Source: Pyrodictiaceae archaeon
GTDB lineage: Archaea; Thermoproteota; Thermoprotei_A; Sulfolobales; Pyrodictiaceae
DNA length: 22,113 nucleotides
Direction: 5' to 3'
Assembly: GCA_027046105.1 (NCBI GenBank)
Contig: JALTZQ010000218.1
Location: 14,233 to 36,345, forward strand
Below the pieces are notes generated by a model that was not told the origin of the DNA, searched no databases, and saw nothing but the letters and a program-made list of their open reading frames with translations. Positions 16,182 through 22,113 of the stretch are shown piece after piece. Numbering within the stretch: the first letter of the stretch is position 1; each line of letters begins with the position of its first letter. The position numbers were made by a program, and so were the translations under genes.

Positions 16182-16733
16182 ATGGTAGTATCTGTAGTAA
16201 CTATTACGGAACAATGTCCCTATTGTGGTTCGCAAAGATTACAGCTTGACACAAAGAGTAGATTCCTTGTTTGTAGGACTTGTGGCATGGTCATTGACGA
16301 TATGCCTATAGACTATAGTGGTAAAAATAGTGTACTAATCAACGGAAAGGTTGAAGGACAGTTAGTCGGGAGAGGTTTAAAAAGGAGTCAAAGTAGCTAC
16401 ATGCGTGAAATGGAGACTACAAGAGTCCTGGATGCACTGCGTAGTTTAGGCATTAACTCTTCACTAATCGATGAAGACTATGCTGAATTTATACTAAGGA
16501 ATCAATTAGTGTTATCAGAGCTATTCAACAATACTTGTGTTAGAAGGGAGCTTGAAAGTACGCGTAATAAGTTACTACTAAAACCCCTATTAATGCTTCT
16601 TGTAGATTACGTGAAGGGTTTCGGCGAAGGCCTACCATCACTCTATTTAAATGAAAGCGATAAGAGGAGAAGGAGTTTACTTTCTAGGAAGCTACGCCGG
16701 ATAGTTGGTAAATGCTTTAGGGAACTACTATAG
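16182..16733 (+). CDS. Small protein with TFIIB-type zinc ribbon, function unknown
   Basis: 183 residues. The N terminus has a zinc ribbon of TFB/TFIIB pattern: C12-P-Y-C15 and C31-R-T-C34-G-M-V-I. Beyond about residue 45 I recognise nothing firmly. The part at about 65-145 is predicted helical by eye, and the C terminus is strongly basic (SDKRRRSLLSRKLRRIV). The two cyclin repeats of a full TFB (about 300 residues) do not fit in this length, and the conserved GPEW-type B-reader stretch is not evident. It could be a divergent, shortened TFB relative or an unrelated RNA/DNA-binding protein. The ATG at 16182 has GGGGT about 8 bases ahead. It is monocistronic, diverging from the beta-subunit gene and converging on the SpoIIM gene with a 3-base gap. 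Confidence 0.75.
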   Translation: MVVSVVTITEQCPYCGSQRLQLDTKSRFLVCRTCGMVIDDMPIDYSGKNSVLINGKVEGQLVGRGLKRSQSSYMREMETTRVLDALRSLGINSSLIDEDYAEFILRNQLVLSELFNNTCVRRELESTRNKLLLKPLLMLLVDYVKGFGEGLPSLYLNESDKRRRSLLSRKLRRIVGKCFRELL

Positions 16734-16736
16734 TGT

Positions 16737-17333
16737 TCACCATTTATTCACAATACTTTCAGCTATAAGTGGTGTGAGATAGACCTCTATGAATGCTGCT
16801 ATAAGGAGTAGGGTAGGAACTAGTTTAAGCCATTGCCATAGGGCTGTTTCTAAGGACAGCCAAAGCCTCTTCGTGATCAGTCCCTCAACAACTTTTCCGC
16901 CTAACATACATGCATAGAATATAGTTGGTAGCTCAACAATTCCATGTGGAAGGATGAAGACAATGTATATAGGATTTAATGCAAGCACTGAACCCACAAT
17001 AGCCATGTTGTAAGCTAAGAGGATCAAGCCAAGAAATGGTGTTACGAGCATAAGGGCAACACGCAAGTTATTTGCATAGATCAGTATCGCTGCGGCAAAA
17101 GGGTCTTGTCTCAATAACTTAGCAATGGGTTGTAGAGGAGTAAGCGCTTCACTAGCTATCATTGGGCTAGTTAAGCCCCAAACTAGGCCGATGACAGCAG
17201 TAGTGATCACAAGTAAATTGTAACCCCTACGCCACATGTTAGACGAAGACCGTGTTTCACTAGGCTTTTCGGGTGGGTCCGGCCTCTTCATCCCCAAACC
17301 ATGCGGGTCAACTGACCGGTGACCATTCCACAT
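16737..17333 (-). CDS. SpoIIM/DUF95-family integral membrane protein
   Basis: 198 residues, membrane. A polar N terminus of about 35 residues is followed by hydrophobic segments near 38-60, 92-120, 122-148 and 172-192. The family pattern is clear: IYANNLRVALML (NN motif), a YNMAIVGSVLAL segment, and LPHGIVELPTIFYACMLGG. In Bacillus, SpoIIM belongs to the engulfment machinery; archaeal members have no established role, so no sporulation link is implied. The start at 17333 (ATG) has only a weak GGTG ahead; an internal ATG at 17291 is a possible shorter start. It probably has its own promoter in the 144-base gap after PCNA, where a tandem 10-base repeat abuts a TATA-like stretch. Confidence 0.85.
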   Translation of the reverse strand: MWNGHRSVDPHGLGMKRPDPPEKPSETRSSSNMWRRGYNLLVITTAVIGLVWGLTSPMIASEALTPLQPIAKLLRQDPFAAAILIYANNLRVALMLVTPFLGLILLAYNMAIVGSVLALNPIYIVFILPHGIVELPTIFYACMLGGKVVEGLITKRLWLSLETALWQWLKLVPTLLLIAAFIEVYLTPLIAESIVNKW

Positions 17334-17371
17334 TTACCCAGTGACACCACGTAGGGTTCGTCTAGATAGGA

Positions 17372-17400
17372 GAGTTAATAGGTTACTGGAGGTTACTGGC
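17372..17400 (-). promoter_or_regulatory. Candidate spoIIM promoter with tandem repeat
   Basis: On the minus strand CCAGTAACCT occurs nearly twice in tandem with a 10-base period (plus-strand copies ggttactgg at 17381-17389 and 17391-17399). It leads directly into CTATTAACTC, a weak TATA-like stretch about 40 bases before the ATG. A repeat spaced one helical turn just upstream of TATA is the layout of a regulator site. Confidence 0.35.
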
Positions 17401-17477
17401 TCAGCTGTCCTGGCCCTCCACATCCATTACAGTATCGGTTGAGCCGGTGTCTATTCTTCATAGCCCAGAGGAACGAT

Positions 17478-18221
17478 TCAAGCCTTGGGTGCCAATAAAT
17501 AGACAACGCGTCCTCCAGCAGGTAGACGAAACTGTAGCCTAAGAGGCATATCTGTAGAAAACTCTATCGTTATTGTATCAGCGACTTTAGTTAAGCCAAG
17601 TACGTGTTTGAGGTAATCTATACTATACGATGATTTACTTGCCTCCTTAACTATGTATTCAACAACAGCCGGACTATCACTCTTAATCTTGGTCTCTGCC
17701 ACAGCCGCTCCAGCACCACGGACGATGAATACTGTATCATCAGGAGCTTCTAACTCAACAGTTTCACCAACAGATTCTGCATCCCTTAGGGCATTCTTGA
17801 ATGGATCAACTATTAATGATATCTTCACATTAAAATCAAGTTGAGCCTCTGGAACCTCGGGCTCTGGTACATCCAGGTTAAGCACACGATATTTCTTAAT
17901 GGCTGCACCGACAATGGACCATGTTACACTATCATGCTCTATCTCAACCTCCAGTTTGTCACCCTTCTTCCCACGCTTAAGGAGCTTAGCCGTGTTTGCA
18001 ACGTTAAATCCAAGTTTTACTTCATCTTCAACCTCAAACTCAACAAATGATTCAGGCGGGAGCTCCATTTCAATTAAAGCTACATGTGCAGGATCAAGTG
18101 CAATAGCCTTAACACCCTCCTGGGTTATGGTCATAGAAACCTCGTCAACAATCTTTGACAATGTCTCGACTATGGCATAGAATGACTTGGCATCGGGATA
18201 TGATAGTCTAGCCTTAGCCAT
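17478..18221 (-). CDS. pcn: DNA polymerase sliding clamp (PCNA)
   Basis: 247 residues, full length for a PCNA monomer. The ring encircles DNA and tethers polymerase, FEN1, ligase and others. Two clamp folds are visible: residues 1-120 (MAKARLSYPDAKSFYAIVETL, VALIEMELPPESFVEFEVE, FNVANTAKLLKRGKKGDKLE) and 130-247. The linker is DVPEPEVPEAQLDF and the ending, LRLQFRLPAGGRVVYLLAPK, is the classic PCNA finish. Crenarchaeota often encode two or three paralogues forming heterotrimers; the sequence alone does not tell me which one this is. The ATG at 18221 has GGGTGT about 7 bases ahead. It is divergent from the metallo-hydrolase gene with an apparently shared TATA region. Confidence 0.97.
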   Translation of the reverse strand: MAKARLSYPDAKSFYAIVETLSKIVDEVSMTITQEGVKAIALDPAHVALIEMELPPESFVEFEVEDEVKLGFNVANTAKLLKRGKKGDKLEVEIEHDSVTWSIVGAAIKKYRVLNLDVPEPEVPEAQLDFNVKISLIVDPFKNALRDAESVGETVELEAPDDTVFIVRGAGAAVAETKIKSDSPAVVEYIVKEASKSSYSIDYLKHVLGLTKVADTITIEFSTDMPLRLQFRLPAGGRVVYLLAPKA

Positions 18222-18257
18222 TAAGCAACACCCTATTCAATAAGTATACGCAAGCTA

Positions 18258-18267
18258 GGGTATAAGT
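18258..18267. promoter_or_regulatory. TATA-like element between divergent pcn and MBL hydrolase genes
   Basis: gtataagta region on the plus strand, TACTTATAC on the minus strand. It is about 40 bases from the pcn ATG and 55-60 from the hydrolase TTG, and is the clearest TATA-like sequence in the 101-base gap for either direction. Confidence 0.45.
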
Positions 18268-18308
18268 ACCGAAGCCCACTTTCGCATCCCCACCCATAGC
18301 AGCATCTT

Positions 18309-18315
18309 GGTGGAG
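18309..18315 (+). promoter_or_regulatory. Ribosome binding site supporting a TTG start (MBL hydrolase)
   Basis: GGTGGAG, 7 bases ahead of the TTG at 18323. Confidence 0.6.
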
Positions 18316-18322
18316 AAGAGAC

Positions 18323-19222
18323 TTGGAGCTAAGAAAGGTCTCTAGAAACATATACGTACTACCTGGAAGCCCAAATACAACCATAAAGTTACTGGACATA
18401 GGTGGTAGAGCTGTAGTAGTCGATCCTGGCAGTGGAGATGACCGAGTAGAAGCCATAATGAGCATGATTGAAAGGCTAAACACACAGCCAGGCCCGATAC
18501 TAATCACACATGGGCATGGCGACCATATAGAGGTTCTACCAGATCTAGTCGAGCAAGGGTTTGGACCAGTCTATGCTTCACGCCACTGTTTGCCAGCCAT
18601 AGAGAATACTTCTTTAAGACAAGTATTAGTATATGGCTCGAAGGTACCATCAACAATACCACTACACAAGCCCATAATAGTGAGAGTTAACTACTGGTTC
18701 ACAAACGGCCCAGTACCCGGCTTTACAGCGAAAATGATAGGAGGCCATAGTCCAGGCCATGCAATATTTATTGACGATGAAAATAGCGTCGTTGTAGCCG
18801 GTGACGCATTGTTCGGTGAACGTGTTCTCGAAACTTACGGCGTACCGTTCGCTACAGACCTACGCAAGTACGTCGAAAACCTCGAAACAATACTAAGAGA
18901 CTACGCAAAGCAAGGCTATACAATAATTCCTGGCCACGGCCCAATCGTAAGAGGAAACCGAGCACTCGAACTCGTGGAGGCAAATATAAATGCCGCAAAG
19001 CGAGTTATTGAAAAAGTATTGGAAGCCTTAAATGCTGGCGAGAAAACCATGGATGAAATCGTCGTCTATGTCACCGAAACCCTCACACGAACAGAGCTTA
19101 CGCCGAGACAGCTATTGTTGAACCGTACGACAATAGCCTCTGCACTCGCCTGGCTAGCAGAGGATGGAAAAGTCGAATTCACTTCTACAAGACGGGGTAT
19201 TGTCTGGAAACGTAAAACCTAA
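18323..19222 (+). CDS. Metallo-beta-lactamase-fold hydrolase with C-terminal winged helix
   Basis: 299 residues. An MBL domain (about 1-215) carries a complete two-metal site: THGHGDH (H63, H65, D67, H68), H142 in GGHSPGH, D161 in VAGDALFG and H205 in IPGHGPI. A C-terminal winged-helix-like domain (about 235-295: MDEIVVYVTETL, TIASALAWLAEDGKVEF) is typical of the LACTB2-like branch, whose eukaryotic member is an RNA nuclease. The archaeal substrate is unknown, so I keep the name general. The start is TTG at 18323 with a good GGTGGAG site. The double-HTH gene follows 66 bases after its stop on the same strand and may share its transcript. Confidence 0.92.
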   Translation: MELRKVSRNIYVLPGSPNTTIKLLDIGGRAVVVDPGSGDDRVEAIMSMIERLNTQPGPILITHGHGDHIEVLPDLVEQGFGPVYASRHCLPAIENTSLRQVLVYGSKVPSTIPLHKPIIVRVNYWFTNGPVPGFTAKMIGGHSPGHAIFIDDENSVVVAGDALFGERVLETYGVPFATDLRKYVENLETILRDYAKQGYTIIPGHGPIVRGNRALELVEANINAAKRVIEKVLEALNAGEKTMDEIVVYVTETLTRTELTPRQLLLNRTTIASALAWLAEDGKVEFTSTRRGIVWKRKT

Positions 19223-19275
19223 CAACCAGTGCCACACCAACTAAGCTCCTGGGCACCGCTCCTACAACCGAGACC

Positions 19276-19281
19276 AGGTGG
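19276..19281 (+). promoter_or_regulatory. Ribosome binding site of the double-HTH gene
   Basis: AGGTGG, 7 bases before the ATG at 19289. It favours this start over the in-frame GTG at 19229. Confidence 0.55.
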
Positions 19282-19288
19282 AACACGT

Positions 19289-19615
19289 ATGGTGGACCCC
19301 GAAGAAGTCATAGCTCAAAAAGTCGCAGAGATGTACAAAGAAGGTAGAACCGTGAAAGAAATAGCAGAAGAACTAGGTTTATCTATGTCAACAATATATA
19401 GGCTATTGGCTAAAAAGGGTGTACAATTGAGAAGAAAACCCTACAAAGCGAGAGGACGACTAACCCCAGAAGAACTTGAACAAATCAAACAACTATACCA
19501 GCAAGGTGAAAGCATATACAGCATAGCCAAGAAGCTTAACCGCCCCGCATCAACAATATACTACGCTCTAAAACGAATGGGCTACATAGGCAAAACCAGT
19601 GAAGAACAACAGTAA
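19289..19615 (+). CDS. Small DNA-binding protein built of two tandem helix-turn-helix units
   Basis: 108 residues from ATG 19289. A frame from GTG 19229 would add 20 residues that look non-coding (LSSWAPLLQPRPGG), and the ribosome binding site supports the ATG. Two Hin/resolvase-type HTH units are visible. Unit 1 (about 3-47) holds VKEIAEELGLSMSTIYRLLAKK; unit 2 (about 56-97) holds IYSIAKKLNRPASTIYYALKRMG. Both follow the scheme PEE..(x)..YxxG.xxxxIAxxLxxxxSTIYxxLxxxG, so they arose by internal duplication. They are joined by a basic linker (LRRKPYKARGR). No catalytic domain is present, so this is probably a regulator or chromatin-type protein; its target is unknown. It lies downstream of the MBL hydrolase and upstream of tRNA-Asp. 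A T-rich tract follows. Confidence 0.88.
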   Translation: MVDPEEVIAQKVAEMYKEGRTVKEIAEELGLSMSTIYRLLAKKGVQLRRKPYKARGRLTPEELEQIKQLYQQGESIYSIAKKLNRPASTIYYALKRMGYIGKTSEEQQ

Positions 19616-19642
19616 CAAAAACACGTTATGATAACAGTCACC

Positions 19643-19654
19643 TCCTTTTTTCTC
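19643..19654 (+). terminator. T-rich tract, likely terminator after the double-HTH gene
   Basis: tcctttttt ctc with six consecutive T at 19646-19651, about 30 bases after the stop. Archaeal RNAP stops at such U-rich tracts, aided by FttA. No stable hairpin precedes it. Confidence 0.45.
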
Positions 19655-19697
19655 ACCTAATTACCATGGGAAAATGAACAACAACCTCAAGGAAAAC

Positions 19698-19705
19698 CTT
19701 ATAAA
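19698..19705 (+). promoter_or_regulatory. TATA box of the tRNA-Asp gene
   Basis: cttataaa within ggaaaaccttataaacc; the purine-rich stretch just upstream resembles a BRE. A start near 19728 would leave a 5' leader of a few bases before the mature tRNA at 19735. Confidence 0.65.
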
Positions 19706-19734
19706 CCTTCCTAAAAACAAGCCGCCCAACGGGT

Positions 19735-19812
19735 GCCGCGGTAGTATAGCCCGGACCAGTATGCGGGCCTGTCAAGCCCGTGACCCGGGTTCAAATCCCG
19801 GCCGCGGCGCCA
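19735..19812 (+). tRNA. tRNA-Asp (anticodon GTC), CCA encoded
   Basis: A full cloverleaf can be drawn. The acceptor stem GCCGCGG (19735-19741) pairs with CCGCGGC (19802-19808). The D stem GTAT/GTAT has two G-U closing pairs. The anticodon stem CGGGC/GCCCG closes the loop CTGTCAA with GTC at 19771-19773. The variable loop is TGAC, the T stem CCGGG/CCCGG has loop TTCAAAT, the discriminator is G at 19809, and CCA is encoded at 19810-19812. No intron. The high G+C of the stems suits a hyperthermophile. The base composition of the DNA changes immediately after it. Confidence 0.97.
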
Positions 19813-19853
19813 CTCGCGCTCACGCTGTTGACTTTTGCTGACTACTCTTAGAC

Positions 19854-20578
19854 CTAGAACCCGAGGTACGCCCTCCGGAACGACTCGTCCCTGAGGACCT
19901 GGCCCGGCTCGCCGGACTTCACCACCCGGCCCATCTCCATCACGTACACGTAGTCAGCCACCTTCAGCGCGGCCGCGACGTTCTGCTCCACGAGCAGCAC
20001 TGTCACTCCGTGGCTGTCGCGGAGCTCCTTCAGCGCCATGAATATGTCCATCGCGAGCTTCGGCGCTATCCCCTGGCTGGGCTCGTCGAGGAGCAGGAGT
20101 CTCGGCCTCGCCATGAGGGCGCGGGCTATAGCCAGCATCTGCTGCTGGCCGCCGCTGAGCGTCCCGGCCTTCTGCCTCCTGCGCTCCCTGAGCACCGGGA
20201 AGAGGCTGTAGACGACGTCGAGCATGTCCCTAACCTTCTCCAGCCTGCAGCCGTGGACGTAGGCGCCGAGGACTAGGTTCTCCTCGACCGTTAGGTCGGG
20301 GAAGAGCCTCCTGCCCTCCGGCACGAGGGTCATGCCCAGCCTGACCTTGACGTGGGGCGGCGCGTACGTGACGTCCCTGCCGTCGAATATCACCCGCCCC
20401 CTCCACGGGCGGACGATGCCCATCAGAGTCTTCATCAGGGTCGTCTTGCCGGCCCCGTTGGGGCCGAGCACGACGCTTATGCTGCCGCGCTCGACCTCCA
20501 TGCTTACGCCCCACAGCACCCGCATCTCCCCGTAGCCCGACTCGAGGTCCCGGACCACGAGGATGCGCGGCACGCGGC

Positions 20579-20582
<4 letters not shown>
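19854..20582 (-). CDS. livF: Branched-chain amino-acid type ABC transporter, ATP-binding protein LivF
   Basis: One of two ATPases of a LivHMGF-type importer, 242 residues. Walker A is GPNGAGKTT (40-48), the signature LSGGQQQ starts at about 142, Walker B is LLLLDEP (162-168), and the switch region LVEQN is the LivF form. The LivF ending (DESFRRAYLGF) is also present. GTG at 20582 overlaps the livG stop by four bases (GTGA), so the two are coupled. The gene ends 41 bases from the tRNA-Asp 3' end, pointing towards it, with no T-rich terminator in between. The substrate may be branched-chain amino acids, but this family also moves other amino acids, amides or urea, and the binding protein is not in the window. 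Composition is unlike the genes left of the tRNA. Confidence 0.93.
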
Positions 20583-21346
<764 letters not shown>

Positions 21347-21356
21347 GGACCACCCC

Positions 21357-22113
21357 TCAGCCCACGAGCTCTCTGAGCACGGGGTTCCTAATCCTCTTCC
21401 TCAGGGTGCCGACCACGCCCTCGGGCATCGCGACCACCACCGCCAGTAGCGTGGGTGCCAGCGCGAGCAGCTGCAGCCCCGGCATGACGGTTGAGAGCGA
21501 GTAGCTGAGGGCCCCGTAGGCGAGGCCCCCGACGAGGGGCCCTAGCATGGTGCCCGCGCCGCCCAGCATGACTATGACTATGGCCTCGACTGTGTAGCGT
21601 ATGTTGAACACGTGGTCCGGCTCCACGTAGCCGGACTTGAGGGCCCAGTAGGTCGCCCCCAGCAGGCTGCCCACCACGGCGCTGGCTGAGAAGGCTATCA
21701 GCTTGTACTTAGTGACGTTAATTCCCAGGGCGCGGGCGGCGTCCTCGTCCTCCCTTATCGCCTGGAGGGCGTAGCCAACACGGCTCGACAGCATCAAGGC
21801 CGTGACTAGGACCGCCATGACCCCTACGAGTATCAGCAGTACGTCGGCCAAGAACGTCATGAGGTACACGGCCGCCTCGCGGCCCAGCGCTTCGCGCAGC
21901 TCGCGGGCGAAGATTATGCCGAGACTGCCGCCCCAGATGCCCGCGCCCTCGATGAGGTACCGCAGCCCCTCGTTGACGCCTATGGTGGCTATGGCGAAGT
22001 ACGCGCCGCGGAGCCTTAACGCTATCCCGCCGACGGCCAGCGCGAGGAGCAAGGCCATGAGCACCGAGAGCCCGAGCCCCACCGGCACCACGGCCCAGCC
22101 CTCGACGCCCGCG
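21357..22113 (-). CDS. livM: Branched-chain amino-acid type ABC transporter permease LivM (5' end outside window)
   Basis: Membrane permease, at least 251 residues visible; the frame is open to the right edge, so roughly the first 50-80 residues are missing. The GTG at 22091 is an internal valine rather than the start. Family motifs: ALRLRGAYFAIATIGVNEGLRYL (LRGxYFAIxTxG) near the visible start and GYALQAIREDEDAARALGIN, the EAA-like coupling loop to the ATPases. LGGAGTMLGPLVGGLAYGAL comes near the end. Five to six hydrophobic segments are evident. LivH and a substrate-binding protein are expected further right but cannot be seen. Confidence 0.92.
   Translation of the reverse strand, partial: AGVEGWAVVPVGLGLSVLMALLLALAVGGIALRLRGAYFAIATIGVNEGLRYLIEGAGIWGGSLGIIFARELREALGREAAVYLMTFLADVLLILVGVMAVLVTALMLSSRVGYALQAIREDEDAARALGINVTKYKLIAFSASAVVGSLLGATYWALKSGYVEPDHVFNIRYTVEAIVIVMLGGAGTMLGPLVGGLAYGALSYSLSTVMPGLQLLALAPTLLAVVVAMPEGVVGTLRKRIRNPVLRELVG

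Noticed and set aside
16737..17333. A link to sporulation from the SpoIIM-like protein
   Set aside because: The DUF95/SpoIIM family is widespread in non-sporulating archaea and bacteria; no other sporulation genes are near.
17398..17445. Inverted repeat ggctca/tgagcc as a terminator hairpin after pcn or a small RNA gene
   Set aside because: The arms are only 6 bases with a 36-base loop, no T-tract follows, and no C/D or H/ACA boxes were found, so I did not call an RNA.
19229..19288. GTG at 19229 as start of the double-HTH protein
   Set aside because: The extra 20 residues look non-coding and AGGTGG is well placed for the ATG at 19289.

Overview
The window looks like chromosomal DNA of a hyperthermophilic crenarchaeon (Thermoproteota). 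The pointers are an undivided RNA polymerase subunit B, subunit H, ribosomal protein L37e next to an Sm-like protein, sn-glycerol-1-phosphate dehydrogenase for archaeal lipids, two different proteasome beta subunits, PCNA, and heavy use of TTG and GTG starts with strong GGAGGTG-type ribosome binding sites. Gene content would fit Desulfurococcales/Pyrodictiaceae, but that placement is a guess. No intergenic stretch exceeds about 210 bases, and no CRISPR array, insertion sequence or integrase is visible.

Layout. 1-5080 (minus strand): an information-processing block, SmAP - L37e - RpoH - RpoB - RpoA' (RpoA' cut by the left edge). 5164-7619: an MCT-1-like PUA protein (plus) converging on FttA/aCPSF1 (minus), the archaeal termination nuclease. 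7798-9600: the catalytic proteasome beta subunit (minus), divergent from glycerol-1-phosphate dehydrogenase (plus). 9618-11786 (minus): NSUN-type RNA m5C methyltransferase - Nip7-like PUA protein - FKBP prolyl isomerase, tightly packed. 11950-13550 (plus): NMN adenylyltransferase - RNA 3'-phosphate cyclase, overlapping by 4 bases. 13547-15990 (minus): a non-catalytic proteasome beta subunit - endonuclease V - NOG1-like GTPase. 16182-18221: a small zinc-ribbon protein (plus), a SpoIIM/DUF95 membrane protein and PCNA (both minus). 18323-19615 (plus): a metallo-beta-lactamase-fold hydrolase and a small protein made of two helix-turn-helix units. 19735-19812: tRNA-Asp(GTC).

Directly after the tRNA 3' end the DNA changes character. 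The last 2.3 kb is much richer in G+C, with G/C-ending codons, and carries a branched-chain amino-acid type ABC transporter operon (livM partial, livG, livF; minus strand). The switch at the 3' end of a tRNA gene suggests an element or island integrated at tRNA-Asp. If the source is a metagenome, an assembly misjoin at a conserved tRNA is an equally good explanation.

Taken together, most of the window is core housekeeping: transcription (RNAP, FttA), RNA modification and processing (NSUN, Nip7, SmAP, RtcA), translation (L37e, NOG1, tRNA-Asp), protein turnover (both beta subunits), DNA maintenance (PCNA, EndoV), lipid and NAD synthesis. I did not find a convincing wholly new system. The best leads are the compositional boundary at tRNA-Asp, a coding-looking extension of the NSUN gene without a normal start codon, the orphan zinc-ribbon protein, the double-HTH protein, and two short repeat structures beside the fttA and spoIIM promoters.
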